Source: Marinomonas polaris DSM 16579 | Lineage (GTDB): Bacteria > Pseudomonadota > Gammaproteobacteria > Pseudomonadales > Marinomonadaceae | Direction: 5' to 3' | DNA length: 64,000 bases | NCBI RefSeq assembly: GCF_900129155.1 | Contig: NZ_FQVF01000016.1 | Coordinates: 1-64,000, forward strand | Part shown: positions 37,805 through 46,790 of the stretch, piece after piece | Numbering within the stretch: the first letter of the stretch is position 1 | How the letters are laid out: the number at the start of each line of letters is the position of its first letter | The notes under the pieces: generated by a model | The model's database searches: none | Seen by the model: the letters and a program-made list of their open reading frames with translations, nothing else | Told to the model about the DNA's origin: nothing | Made by a program: the position numbers and the translations under genes

Positions 37805-39073
37805 TTACTTAGTGCCAATCGACAAACGATGATCCGGTTTAGCAAAAACAAACTGCCCAGTACTAATGGCACGTTCTTTAAAGCCTCCTTCACAATAAGC
37901 TAGATAAAAATCCCACATACGGCAGAACACATCATCGAATCCCATCTCTGTGACTTCACGACGTGCCGCATGAAAACGTGTACGCCAATCGGCAAGGGTT
38001 TTCGCGTAATGCTCAGTAATATCTTCTAATCCGACGATCTGCATATCGGTTTTCGATGCAATTTTATGTGCAATAACTTGGTTAGATGGCAAACAACCAC
38101 CAGGGAAGATGTAACGCTGAATAAAGTCGACAGAGCTGCGTGCGTAGTCGTAACGCTGATCGGCGATGGTAATGGCTTGAATCACCATAACACCGTGTGG
38201 TTTCAAGAGCGCACTGCACTTAGAAAAATAGCTGTCGTAGTATTCGTGGCCGACCGCTTCGATCATTTCAATAGATACGAGTTTGTCGTATTGACCTTGA
38301 AGATCTCGATAGTCTTCAAGTAACAAAGTGATTTTGTCTTGCAAGCCTTCGGCTTCCACCCGCGTTTTGGCAAATTCGTATTGTTCTTTGGAAATAGTCG
38401 TCGTGGTTACTTGGCAACCATAATGCTTAGCTGCATGAATCGCCATGCCGCCCCAACCCGTTCCAATTTCTAACAGATGATCATCTTCGCTAAGCTGTAG
38501 TTTTTGGCAAATACGATCCAGTTTATTCACCGATGCTTCTTCTAAAGAAGAGTTGATCTGAGGATAAACCGCCGAGGAATACATCATGGTAGGATCTAAA
38601 AACAAAGAGAAAAAATCGTTACCCAAATCATAATGAGCAGAAATATTATCTTTCGAGCCTTTCTTGGTGTTGGCGTTTAGCTTGTGAACAATCTTGGCAC
38701 CAATACGGCTCCAAATTGGGCGCTTAGCATCCATTTTATTAATCAGGTTTAAGTTAGCTACCATCAGGCGAATAACACCAACTACATCTGAAGACGACCA
38801 CCAGCCTTTCATATAAGCTTCGCCAGCACCGATACTGCTGTTTAAAAACACATCGCGGTAAGCATGAATATCGTGAACATGAATATGAGCAATGTATTGA
38901 GTATTATCTTTCGCCTCACCAAAAGAATAGGTTTCACCACTCTCTTCCAACGTAAGATGACCCACTTCCAATTTACCCAGCATAGTAAAGACCATTTTGC
39001 GGGCTAAATTATCAAACCATGTTGTTGTGCGATTTTTTCTCACTTTTTGATTATCCATACTGACGGAGTTCAT
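37805..39073 (-). CDS. Cyclopropane-fatty-acid-synthase-like SAM methyltransferase
   Basis: The 422-residue protein carries the CFA synthase family's SAM-binding core: AHYDLGNDFFSLFLDPTMMYSSA (about residue 146), HLLEIGTGWGGMAIHAAKHYGCQVTTTTIS and then EMIEAVGHEYYDSYFSKC and QRYIFPGGCLPS. It should methylate unsaturated membrane acyl chains at the inner leaflet. In ECF/ChrR operons such proteins may make furan or cyclopropane fatty acids that quench reactive oxygen. It is the fifth gene of the operon. Confidence 0.9.
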   Translation of the reverse strand: MNSVSMDNQKVRKNRTTTWFDNLARKMVFTMLGKLEVGHLTLEESGETYSFGEAKDNTQYIAHIHVHDIHAYRDVFLNSSIGAGEAYMKGWWSSSDVVGVIRLMVANLNLINKMDAKRPIWSRIGAKIVHKLNANTKKGSKDNISAHYDLGNDFFSLFLDPTMMYSSAVYPQINSSLEEASVNKLDRICQKLQLSEDDHLLEIGTGWGGMAIHAAKHYGCQVTTTTISKEQYEFAKTRVEAEGLQDKITLLLEDYRDLQGQYDKLVSIEMIEAVGHEYYDSYFSKCSALLKPHGVMVIQAITIADQRYDYARSSVDFIQRYIFPGGCLPSNQVIAHKIASKTDMQIVGLEDITEHYAKTLADWRTRFHAARREVTEMGFDDVFCRMWDFYLAYCEGGFKERAISTGQFVFAKPDHRLSIGTK

Positions 39074-39118
39074 ACTTTTTAGTCTCCTAATGCGTTTTGC
39101 TACTTAATTTACTACTGA

Positions 39119-39910
39119 CTACTTATTACTTTTTTTAGTAGTGGTAGACGATAAATTCGGATGTGAATAAAAAGGTACTTTCTTCATCCAAAGCTTAAGT
39201 GCTTGCCAATAAATACCGAATGCCACTTGCATCGTCATGACAGGATAACTAAACAGTACCCTAGCCATGGAGCTTGACGTCAGTGTCATTTGAGTCAGCG
39301 ATAATGTGGCGTCAAACACACATTGCTTGCCCTCTAACTCTTTGTTCTGCATGTGTACCGCTAGCTTCTTATTCGGAACATTGCTGCGCCAATCATAAAA
39401 ATGTTCCATCGGATGGAAAGGCGACACATGCATTGCCTTATTAAATTGAATACGCTGCATTTGATCGCTTGGATCACATTTTAAAACGTAAGGAATTTTC
39501 TCGCGCCAAGGCGTATTCGTCACTTCAAGCAACATAGCCTGAAGCTGCTCATTTTCATCAAAGCAGTAATAAATGGTAATGGGATTAATGATGAAGCCGA
39601 AGTAGCGACAATTGGTAAGCATGCGCACAGAACCTGATAAATTCAGCCCCAAACGCTCATTCACTTCAGACAATACAGCCTGTTTGATAGACAGCGAGTC
39701 ATCCCCGAAGTAATCCTTTCGATAAAATCGAGCGAGAGACCAAGACTTCATCGACCACCAAGGGCTCATCGCCAGTACATCATCCAATTCATCTAAATCG
39801 AAATACATCATAAAGACGCGATAACGAAAGGTATGGGAACGCGGCGTAAAACGACGATGACGCACCATGCCATGATAAATAGTGCTGTGCTTAGGAACAA
39901 AATCTACCAT
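39119..39910 (-). CDS. DUF1365 family protein
   Basis: The 263-residue protein shows the DUF1365 signature: [34 protein letters not shown] at the N-terminus and [22 protein letters not shown] near residue 110. It overlaps the FAD oxidoreductase gene by seven bases. The pair DUF1365 plus FAD oxidoreductase plus CFA-like methyltransferase is a conserved trio, probably acting on membrane fatty acids. The reaction is unproven. Confidence 0.88.
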   Translation of the reverse strand: MVDFVPKHSTIYHGMVRHRRFTPRSHTFRYRVFMMYFDLDELDDVLAMSPWWSMKSWSLARFYRKDYFGDDSLSIKQAVLSEVNERLGLNLSGSVRMLTNCRYFGFIINPITIYYCFDENEQLQAMLLEVTNTPWREKIPYVLKCDPSDQMQRIQFNKAMHVSPFHPMEHFYDWRSNVPNKKLAVHMQNKELEGKQCVFDATLSLTQMTLTSSSMARVLFSYPVMTMQVAFGIYWQALKLWMKKVPFYSHPNLSSTTTKKSNK

Positions 39911-41154
39911 GAAATACCAAGTCCATTAGCGACACGAACACCGCTCCAACAACCATCTTCGTGGAAACCGTTGCGCCAATAGGCACCACAGAACCATGTT
40001 TTGTTTACACCATTAATATCTGACCAACGATCCTGAGCCTTGATGCCTTCTAAGGTAAAGGTAGGATGAGAATACTGAAAACGCCCAACTATTTTGTCTT
40101 CTGCGATCATGTCGGTCTGGTTCAAAGTCACCACATAAGTCGTGTCACTGGAAAAATGCTGCAGAATATTCATGTTATAGCTAAGCGTTGCAGGCTTGGT
40201 TCGATCGTCACCTAAATGATAATTCCAGCTCGACCAGGCCAATTTTTTCTTCGGTAAAAGTCGTGTGTCAGTATGAAGTACCACATCGTTATTTCGATAA
40301 GGAATCGCACCCAAAACTGCTTGCTCGTCTGGGGAAGGGTCTGCCAACAAAGCCAAGGCTTCGTCACTGTGACAAGCGAACACCACTTGATCAAAAATCT
40401 GTGCTGAGCCATCACCAAAGTGAATGATGACTTTATCTTCAGAGCGATGAACTTGAGTAATATCTGCCCCAAGCTGGATTCTGTCTTTGAACTTTTCTAC
40501 CAAAGGCTGTAAATACGCCGAAGAACCTCCTTCGATTACTCGCCATTGCGGGCGATCATTAACGCTCAATAAACCATGATTTTTAAAGAAGCGAACGAAG
40601 AATACCAAAGGAAACTCCATCATTTCATCCAGTGTCGATGACCAAATAGCGCTTCCCATAGGAATCAAATAATGGCTCGCAAAGCGGCTACCGTAGCCCT
40701 TTTCTTTTAGATATTCACCAAGCGTCACGCCTTCTTTTAACAGGCCGCTTTCTAGGTCCAGGATGGCTTCTTTATTAAAACGTAAGATGTCTTTTAACAT
40801 GCCAATAAAAGAGAAGTTCAATAGGTTTCGACGCTGAGCAAACAAGGTGTTTAAATTGTTTCCGCCATACTCTAATCCGCTACGCTGACAGCTCACACTA
40901 AAACTCATTTCTGTCGCTTTAGATCTCACACCTAACTCATCCATCAAGCGAATAAAATTCGGATACGTCCAGTCATTAAAGACAATGAAGCCAGTATCAA
41001 TTGCCCGAGTACTTCCGGCTTCTTCAACTTGCACGGTCGCAGTATGGCCGCCGATCCGCTCTGCGGATTCAAACACCGTCACATCATGTTGCTGCTGTAA
41101 AAGATAAGCGCTGGTTAGACCGGAAATCCCTGATCCAATAATGGCAATTTTCAC
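39904..41154 (-). CDS. FAD/NAD(P)-binding amine-oxidase-like oxidoreductase
   Basis: The 416-residue flavoprotein opens with the dinucleotide-binding motif [17 protein letters not shown] and the [13 protein letters not shown] extension of the amine oxidase/desaturase superfamily. A C-terminal [26 protein letters not shown] block binds FAD. It starts with GTG. Members of this subgroup sit next to DUF1365 and CFA-like genes; an oxidation of acyl chains is inferred. Confidence 0.88.
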   Translation of the reverse strand: MKIAIIGSGISGLTSAYLLQQQHDVTVFESAERIGGHTATVQVEEAGSTRAIDTGFIVFNDWTYPNFIRLMDELGVRSKATEMSFSVSCQRSGLEYGGNNLNTLFAQRRNLLNFSFIGMLKDILRFNKEAILDLESGLLKEGVTLGEYLKEKGYGSRFASHYLIPMGSAIWSSTLDEMMEFPLVFFVRFFKNHGLLSVNDRPQWRVIEGGSSAYLQPLVEKFKDRIQLGADITQVHRSEDKVIIHFGDGSAQIFDQVVFACHSDEALALLADPSPDEQAVLGAIPYRNNDVVLHTDTRLLPKKKLAWSSWNYHLGDDRTKPATLSYNMNILQHFSSDTTYVVTLNQTDMIAEDKIVGRFQYSHPTFTLEGIKAQDRWSDINGVNKTWFCGAYWRNGFHEDGCWSGVRVANGLGISW

Positions 41155-41219
41155 TCATTGTCCCCTTAAAACATATTTTGTTATTACCAGCCGAACTGGT
41201 GTTTTTTAATTTGAAATCG

Positions 41220-41978
41220 TTACTTGTTTTTTGGCGCCAACATCGACAACCATAATTTCGGGAAATGTCTTCCTGCCCACAACATGGCCGTTAGCCGTTT
41301 TGGAAAGGCGTACTCAAATGGACGAGACTCTAGTGCACTGAACATGCGTTTTGCAGCATCATCCGGTGACATTAGAAACGGCATAGAAAAAGTGTTTTTC
41401 TGCGTCAAAGGCGTATCAACAAAACCTGGCAATAAACAGGTGACATCGACATTGAATTGCTTCAGATCCATTCGCAAAGAAGATAAGAAATATCGAATAG
41501 CGGCTTTACTTGCACCATAGGCTTCAGCTTGTGGAAAAGCAGCCTGTACGGCTTGTGAACTCACACCAACCAAATGCGGACGTGAGGATTTCTTGAGCAA
41601 TGGCAAACACACTTCGACACTATTCACCAAGCCAATAAAGTTAACCGACATAATACGATCCATCATTTTCCAATCTGGATCAGTGTCCGTCATATCCAAA
41701 TACTCGCAGGTACCTGCGTTTAATACCGCACAGTCTAAATGAGCAGAATATGAACTCAGCGTGTCTCGGACGGAATCCATTTGACTGTCATCCGTTATAT
41801 CAAAAGGAATAAAGGTTAAATGCTGGTGATTGTCTAGTAGAGGTTCTAGCTCGCCTTGCTTGCGCGCACTGGCTAATACTTTCCAACCATCGTCCAAATA
41901 ACACTTGGTCAACGCAAGGCCAATACCAGAACTCGCTCCGGTTATCCAAACGACTTTTCTATCCATTGCCTGACTCAT
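41220..41978 (-). CDS. Short-chain dehydrogenase/reductase
   Basis: The 252-residue SDR shows the NAD(P) loop TGASSGIGLALTKCY (residues 14-28), the LNAG motif (CAVLNAGTCEY) and the catalytic YGASK (Tyr-x3-Lys) near residue 155. A C-terminal hydrophobic stretch may associate with membrane. It is second in the leftward operon, ten bases after the NTF2-like gene. Substrate unknown. Confidence 0.88.
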   Translation of the reverse strand: MSQAMDRKVVWITGASSGIGLALTKCYLDDGWKVLASARKQGELEPLLDNHQHLTFIPFDITDDSQMDSVRDTLSSYSAHLDCAVLNAGTCEYLDMTDTDPDWKMMDRIMSVNFIGLVNSVEVCLPLLKKSSRPHLVGVSSQAVQAAFPQAEAYGASKAAIRYFLSSLRMDLKQFNVDVTCLLPGFVDTPLTQKNTFSMPFLMSPDDAAKRMFSALESRPFEYAFPKRLTAMLWAGRHFPKLWLSMLAPKNK

Positions 41979-41988
41979 GAGACTCTCC

Positions 41989-42438
41989 TTAGTTCGCTAG
42001 GCGCTTTTTTAAACCTTTCACCACAGCCCCCAACAAAGGCACGTGCTCATAAATCAACTGGCCAAGGTCATAAACATCTTCATGGAAATAGATGCGCTCG
42101 TTAAATTGCACCTGACTAATGCCACGTACCGTAATGGTTTTATTGCCTAGTTTTGGATGTTTAAAATGCATATTCCATTTTATGTACGCTGTATTCTCGG
42201 ACACAATTTGATCCAAGTATTCAAAACGGCCACTGTGAACGTTGACACACATCTCAGACAAATAAGCATGTAAGTTTTCTGCACCACGTAATTCATGGAC
42301 AGGATCTTTAAACAATACATCTTCTGTATATACATCATCTATTTTGTCGAGCTTTGGATGCTTTACATCAAGATAAAAAGCCTTAAAACGCTCTATTAAC
42401 AAAGAATTGGGATCCATATTAGAGTCCGCCATGCTCAT
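41989..42438 (-). CDS. NTF2-like (SnoaL-type) protein, first gene of the ECF-driven operon
   Basis: With the ATG at 42438 the protein has 149 residues and a cone-shaped NTF2/SnoaL fold pattern (FKAFYLDVKHPKLDKIDDVYTEDVLFKDPVHELRGAENLHAYL). The open frame runs up to an ATG at 42504, but that codon directly abuts the -10 element of the proposed ECF promoter, so transcripts would begin inside it. The ATG at 42438 has AAGG six bases upstream and gives the family length. Function unknown; a ligand-binding or isomerase role is possible. Confidence 0.82.
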   Translation of the reverse strand: MSMADSNMDPNSLLIERFKAFYLDVKHPKLDKIDDVYTEDVLFKDPVHELRGAENLHAYLSEMCVNVHSGRFEYLDQIVSENTAYIKWNMHFKHPKLGNKTITVRGISQVQFNERIYFHEDVYDLGQLIYEHVPLLGAVVKGLKKRLAN

Positions 42439-42504
42439 CACTAACCTTAGCTGTCTTGATAGGAAGAATTGATCGGTAAATCTATTCTTTTCATTTATTT
42501 CCAT

Positions 42505-42532
42505 TAAACGTGTTTAAGCAAATTATGGATCA
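42505..42532 (-). promoter_or_regulatory. ECF-type promoter of the leftward operon
   Basis: On the minus strand TGATCC (42532-42527) and CGTTTA (42510-42505) are separated by exactly 16 bases. This is the RpoE/ChrR-type promoter pattern known from Rhodobacter and relatives (TGATCC near -35, CGTAT near -10). It implies that the NTF2-to-DUF3833 operon is driven by the adjacent sigma factor. Confidence 0.75.
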
Positions 42533-42632
42533 CTCTTTTTAAAATAGATGGTCTGAAAAGTAAGATTTTTCACACCCTCTTTTTTTACCTATTTAAAAGT
42601 ACAAATGTTTTTACTATTAAAAAAGACGAATG

Positions 42633-42660
42633 TGATCCATCCTTCTAATTAGCACGTATA
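42633..42660 (+). promoter_or_regulatory. ECF-type autoregulatory promoter of sigma-chrR
   Basis: TGATCC (42633-42638) and CGTATA (42655-42660) with a 16-base spacer lie 41 bases before the sigma gene. It matches the divergent promoter on the other side of the gap base for base except one position in the -10. Confidence 0.8.
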
Positions 42661-42700
42661 TTTGATAAACGACATGTCAGCCTTCCTTTTGGAGCAATAA

Positions 42701-43276
42701 ATGGAACGCGCAATACAAATAGAACCAGATGAACAACGCGTAGCAGATATGCTTGCTATTGCTGAGCACAGAGATCAAGCGGCGCTCGTTCGCCTGTTTG
42801 ATCACTATGTTCCGAAATTAAGAGCTTTCTGTCTGGCGGCACAACCTGGCGCCAATTTAATGGCCGATGACATTGCTCAAGAAGTTATGATTCGCATCTG
42901 GAATAAGGCACATACTTACAAGCCTGAATCCGCGTCTCTCAACACTTGGGTTTTTACTCTAGCAAGAAACGCACGTATTGATTATTTGCGTAAGAATAGT
43001 CGCCATCAATCAGATATTGATCCTGAGTATCTTTGGCAAAATGTGGTCGACGAAAATGCTGACCCATTTAAAGACGCACAACAAAAAAGAGATCAGGAAC
43101 GGATTCAACAAGGCTTAGATAAATTGCCAGCGGATCAAAAACAGGTTTTGGCCAAAGTCTATTTAGAAGGCAAAACCCACAAAGAAGCGGCAGAAGAGTT
43201 ATCTCTTCCTCTCGGAACGATAAAGTCTCGAGTTCGCCTTGCTTTGCACAAACTCACTATTTACGTTAAGAGGTAG
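42701..43276 (+). CDS. rpoE: ECF sigma factor (RpoE of the ChrR type)
   Basis: The 191-residue sigma factor has region 2 (FDHYVPKLRAFCLAAQPGANLMADDIAQEVMIRIW) and region 4 (LDKLPADQKQVLAKVYLEGKTHKEAAEELSLPLGTIKSRVRLAL), with no region 1 or 3. GGAG precedes the ATG. It is followed after 5 bases by its anti-sigma gene. In Rhodobacter and Vibrio-like bacteria this group responds to singlet oxygen or organic peroxides. Two promoters of matching sequence flank it. Confidence 0.93.
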   Translation: MERAIQIEPDEQRVADMLAIAEHRDQAALVRLFDHYVPKLRAFCLAAQPGANLMADDIAQEVMIRIWNKAHTYKPESASLNTWVFTLARNARIDYLRKNSRHQSDIDPEYLWQNVVDENADPFKDAQQKRDQERIQQGLDKLPADQKQVLAKVYLEGKTHKEAAEELSLPLGTIKSRVRLALHKLTIYVKR

Positions 43277-43281
43277 TATCG

Positions 43282-43977
43282 ATGATTAACTACCATCCAT
43301 CGATTGAAATACTGACCGACTACGCTGCCGGCTCATTACCATTAGCGCATTCTTTATGTGTATCTACACATCTAGAGCGTTGTCATGAATGCCAACAGCA
43401 AATCCGCAAGTTGGAAATGCTTGGTTCACACCTATTTGATCAAACTAAAACCGACAGCCGTCAGCTTAGCAATTTAAAAGACAGCTTTTTCGAAAAGATA
43501 AACGCACAAGCTGAGCAAGAAAGAGACAGCCTGAAGATAGAAGAAGAGCCAGCAGAGATTGACTGGGATAACTACGCTATTCCTAAGAGCCTGCGCCAAT
43601 TTATTAAGAAAAGTTACGATGACCTAAATTGGATGCGCTTATCGCCGTCGTTTAAGATCGCTACTCTTTACAATGAAGAAGGCGGCGCACAAATTGCTCT
43701 GACCAGAGTAAAAGCTGGCGCTCACATGCCAACTCACACTCACACTGGCGATGAAATCACCTTAGTTTTAGAAGGTGCTTTTTCTGATGAAAGCGGTGTT
43801 TATCGCCAAGGAGATTTTATCAATCGTGATGCCAGCCATAAACATAAGCCAATCGTCACCAAAGACGCGGAATGTATCTGCTTAACCGTGTTAGATGCAC
43901 CGATTGAATTTACTGGCTGGTTAACGCGACTACTGAACCCCATTATTCGTCGATACCATCCTCATTCAAGTAGATAA
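43282..43977 (+). CDS. chrR: ChrR-type zinc anti-sigma factor with cupin domain
   Basis: The 231-residue protein has an N-terminal zinc anti-sigma domain (His-x3-Cys-x2-Cys in THLERCHEC) and a C-terminal cupin with metal ligands (GAHMPTHTHTGDEITLVLEG, and a later ASHKHK). It binds and silences the upstream sigma until singlet oxygen or peroxide acts on it. It is co-transcribed with the sigma gene. Full length, motifs intact. Confidence 0.93.
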   Translation: MINYHPSIEILTDYAAGSLPLAHSLCVSTHLERCHECQQQIRKLEMLGSHLFDQTKTDSRQLSNLKDSFFEKINAQAEQERDSLKIEEEPAEIDWDNYAIPKSLRQFIKKSYDDLNWMRLSPSFKIATLYNEEGGAQIALTRVKAGAHMPTHTHTGDEITLVLEGAFSDESGVYRQGDFINRDASHKHKPIVTKDAECICLTVLDAPIEFTGWLTRLLNPIIRRYHPHSSR

Positions 43978-44064
43978 AACTACGTGACATTGGTCTCACA
44001 GCTAAAGATAGCCACACGATTGCAGACGTTAGCCAATAACAAGCAAATTTTGTGAAAATCTGGT

Positions 44065-44097
44065 ATAGTCCTTGTTCAATCTAAAAACAAGGACTAT
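44065..44097. promoter_or_regulatory. 12-bp inverted repeat covering -10 and ribosome binding site
   Basis: Arms ATAGTCCTTGTT (44065-44076) and its exact complement (44086-44097) flank a nine-base loop. The left arm contains most of a TATAGT -10-like element (44064-44069), and the right arm contains AAGGA, the ribosome binding site of the 44103 gene. It could be an operator or an RNA stem that hides the ribosome binding site. Confidence 0.6.
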
Positions 44098-44102
44098 TTA
44101 TC

Positions 44103-44285
44103 ATGGCAACTAAGAAGAAACAGCCGGCTGCTTCGGAGACTTCGGAATCTATTGAAAAGCAAATGCAAGAGTTTCTAGCTCGCGGTGGACTCATAGATAA
44201 AATCGATTCAGGAGTTAGTGGACAATCTCAGCTAACAGGATCACGTCACATTTCCCTAGGAAATAGCAAAACGAAAGCACAATAA
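44103..44285 (+). CDS. Small charged protein with an EFLxRGG motif
   Basis: The 60-residue protein has a lysine-rich, disordered N-terminus, a short amphipathic helix with EKQMQEFLARGGLIDKI and a polar tail. The EFLxRGG motif resembles the end of the Pseudomonas RNA-polymerase-binding protein SutA as I remember it, but the protein lacks SutA's acidic N-terminus. The ribosome binding site is inside an inverted repeat. Followed by a hairpin terminator, so it is a single-gene unit. Confidence 0.65.
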   Translation: MATKKKQPAASETSESIEKQMQEFLARGGLIDKIDSGVSGQSQLTGSRHISLGNSKTKAQ

Positions 44286-44290
44286 GCTTT

Positions 44291-44320
44291 AGGGATACTT
44301 TACTGATTGTAAATATCCCT
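44291..44320 (+). terminator. Hairpin terminator after the small EFLxRGG gene
   Basis: AGGGATA(C)TTTAC pairs with GTAAATATCCCT around TGATT, 5 bases after the stop, followed by a T-rich stretch. Confidence 0.6.
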
Positions 44321-44472
44321 CGTTATTTTCGTTTGTACGCCAACTCTATAGACGCTGTTTTAGAATTACCTTTAAACGCAAATAGGTTGGCGAATCAAAT
44401 AGTTATCTATTATTTCCCTATTTATACATAAAACCTAAAATAACAATTTAACCTCATAGATAGAGGAACATT

Positions 44473-44682
44473 ATGCTTACCGAATCTGATCGCGCTTTTT
44501 TCCGTCCTAAATGGCGTAGAGTAGTAGTAACTTTATTTTGTGTTGCATGGGCTATTCTTGAATGGGTATCGAATGAACCTATCTGGGCCATGGTTGCAGC
44601 AGGTATCACGCTATATTGTTTGTGGAACTTCTTTTATAAGTTTGAAGAAGAAACAGATGAAGACAGCCCCCCTATCAGTTAA
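44473..44682 (+). CDS. DUF3329-like small membrane protein
   Basis: The 69-residue protein begins MLTESDRAFFRPKWRR, then has two hydrophobic helices (about 18-36 and 42-58) and an acidic tail. The DRAFFRPKWRR start is a pattern I associate with DUF3329-type proteins. AGAGGA lies eight bases before the ATG. Function unknown. Confidence 0.65.
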   Translation: MLTESDRAFFRPKWRRVVVTLFCVAWAILEWVSNEPIWAMVAAGITLYCLWNFFYKFEEETDEDSPPIS

Positions 44683-44875
44683 TCGATAAACACAAACACG
44701 CCGTCGATTTAACCTATTCTACTATTTTTAAACAAAGCATTGACGAACAAAACAGTCGCGAAAGACTTTTATTAACGAGTCATATATTCGCCACATAAAC
44801 GTCACGACGCTGTCATATTGACGCTCTACTCTCACTAATAAGATATATAAAAACTTATTAGAGCGGAGCGCCACT

Positions 44876-46606
44876 GTGATACAAGTCGAGCAAATGATTG
44901 CCAGTAAATCTCCTAAGTTTTTCGACAAAAGCCCATTTATCACTCGCCCAACGTTAAGCGTGTTAAAACGCTTATTCCACGAAAATGAAGTAAACCAATT
45001 CCTGGAAAAAAACCACGGCTGTGTTGGCTTCGAATTTATTGATCGTATACTGGATCACTTCAACTTTAGCTATCAAGTGAGTCAAATAGATCGTCGAAAC
45101 ATTCCCGCAAGTGGACGTGTGATGATCATCGCCAACCACCCTCTTGGTGCCTTAGATGGCCTCGCTTTACTCCGATTAATTGGTGAAATTCGCCCAGACG
45201 TAAAAATCGTCGCCAATGATTTATTAATGGGATTTGACGGCTTAAAGCAGCTCGTTCTTCCCGTCGATAATCTCGGCGGAAAAACCGGACGCCAGCAGCT
45301 AAAAGCCATCATGAGCTGCTTGCATAATGAAGAAGCCGTGATTATTTTCCCTGCTGGGGAAGTGTCTCGCATGTCGCCAAGCGGCGTAAAAGATCAGCAC
45401 TGGAATCAGAACTATCTAAAACTCGCACAAAAAACCAACAGTCCGTTATTGCCGGTTCACATCGGTGGCCGTAATTCTATGCTATTTTATACCAGTTCTA
45501 TTTTGTATCGTCCGCTATCAACTTTGCAGCTCGCCAACGAGATGTTCCGCCAGCGCAATCGTAAAATCCCCATGCAAGTTGGCCAAGCCATTCCGATTCA
45601 AGAGGTAGCACAACTGCCTTTAAGCGATAAAGAGAAAAATAAACTGGTGAAACGCCATTTGTACCGCATCGCCAAAGGCAAAAAACCGCTGCTTAAAACT
45701 GAAAAGACCGTTGAACATCCGCAAAATAGACAGATGATCAAACAAGAGCTCAAAATAGCCGAGCACCTTGGTAGCACCAAAGACAACAAACAAATTTACC
45801 TGTTTGATTACGATCCAATGTCGGTGACTATGAAAGAGATTGGGCGTTTGCGCGAAATCGCCTTTCGTAAAGTGGGTGAAGGCACTGGTGAACGCTCTGA
45901 TTTAGACAAGTTCGATCAATACTATCGCCATTTGATCTTATGGGATGAAGAAGAGCTAGAAATCGTTGGCGCTTATCGCATAGGTGAAGTTGCACGTTAC
46001 ATGAAGTCAGACACACCAAATCGTATCTACAGCGCCGAACTGTTCCAATACTCTTGCGATATGGAACCTTATTTCGAACAAGGTATTGAACTAGGACGTA
46101 GCTTTATCCAACCTAAGTATTGGGGCAAGCGCAGCTTAGATTATTTGTGGTACGGAATTGGCGCCTATTTAGATAGACACCCTGAAATTCGCTACATGTT
46201 TGGTCCTGTGAGTCTAAGCAACAGCTACCCACAAGTGGCGAAAGATTTTATTGTCTCCTTTTACAAGCTCTACTATGCCGACAAAGAACATTTGGCGCGT
46301 TCGTTCACGCCTTATCAAGTCAATACAGAACACTCTGACATCATTTCAGCCATGTTCAGCGGTGATAACTATGAAGTAGACTTTAGAATATTAAAGGAAC
46401 AGCTCAGCCACTTTGGCGCCAGCGTACCAACGCTGTTCAAACAGTACAGTGAATTGTGCGACACGGGCGGAGTTCGCTTCTTAGACTTTGGTGTCGATGC
46501 CGACTTTGGCTACTGTGTGGACGGTTTGGTCCTAGTAGACCTAAATACAGTCAAAGAAGCGAAAAACAAACGTTACCGCGGTCACAACGATGGCACTCAA
46601 CCATAA
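44876..46606 (+). CDS. olsF: Bifunctional ornithine lipid synthase OlsF (acyltransferase + GNAT)
   Basis: The 576-residue protein joins an N-terminal PlsC-like O-acyltransferase (NHPLGALDG HX4D pair near residue 82, FPAGEVSRMS near 161) to a C-terminal GNAT N-acyltransferase (IYLFDYDPM... and ELGRSFIQPKYWGKRSLDYLWYGIGAYL). This is the reverse-order fusion of OlsA and OlsB known as OlsF, which makes ornithine lipids without phosphate. The start is GTG with GGAG upstream. A sole lysophospholipid acyltransferase role is the alternative. Confidence 0.85.
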   Translation: MIQVEQMIASKSPKFFDKSPFITRPTLSVLKRLFHENEVNQFLEKNHGCVGFEFIDRILDHFNFSYQVSQIDRRNIPASGRVMIIANHPLGALDGLALLRLIGEIRPDVKIVANDLLMGFDGLKQLVLPVDNLGGKTGRQQLKAIMSCLHNEEAVIIFPAGEVSRMSPSGVKDQHWNQNYLKLAQKTNSPLLPVHIGGRNSMLFYTSSILYRPLSTLQLANEMFRQRNRKIPMQVGQAIPIQEVAQLPLSDKEKNKLVKRHLYRIAKGKKPLLKTEKTVEHPQNRQMIKQELKIAEHLGSTKDNKQIYLFDYDPMSVTMKEIGRLREIAFRKVGEGTGERSDLDKFDQYYRHLILWDEEELEIVGAYRIGEVARYMKSDTPNRIYSAELFQYSCDMEPYFEQGIELGRSFIQPKYWGKRSLDYLWYGIGAYLDRHPEIRYMFGPVSLSNSYPQVAKDFIVSFYKLYYADKEHLARSFTPYQVNTEHSDIISAMFSGDNYEVDFRILKEQLSHFGASVPTLFKQYSELCDTGGVRFLDFGVDADFGYCVDGLVLVDLNTVKEAKNKRYRGHNDGTQP

Positions 46607-46613
46607 TTAGCTA

Positions 46614-46790
46614 TCACGAATCATGGTGGTGTCCACGATAGTGACGACCGTGAGTATGATGACTATGTGAGTGATGACCATGGGCGTGGTCATCATCTTG
46701 TTGTTCTGGGCGTTTAAAGACAACCAGATAAACAATCTTAATGACCAACATTATGCTTAACACAATAAGAACGACCATTTGAATATCCAT
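46614..46790 (-). CDS. Small membrane protein with histidine-rich tail
   Basis: The 58-residue protein MDIQMVVLIVLSIMLVIK... has one membrane helix (residues 4-26) and a C-terminal tail with twelve histidines in about thirty residues (HAHGHHSHSHHTHGRHYRGHHHDS includes eleven). GAGG sits six bases before the ATG. The open frame extends upstream, but that part lacks family-like features. The tail should bind zinc, nickel, cobalt or copper. It is convergent with olsF, seven bases away. Confidence 0.65.
   Translation of the reverse strand: MDIQMVVLIVLSIMLVIKIVYLVVFKRPEQQDDDHAHGHHSHSHHTHGRHYRGHHHDS

Noticed and set aside
42439..42504. Upstream ATG giving a 171-residue NTF2-like protein
   Set aside because: It directly abuts the -10 element of the matching ECF promoter and lacks a ribosome binding site; the ATG at 42438 has one.
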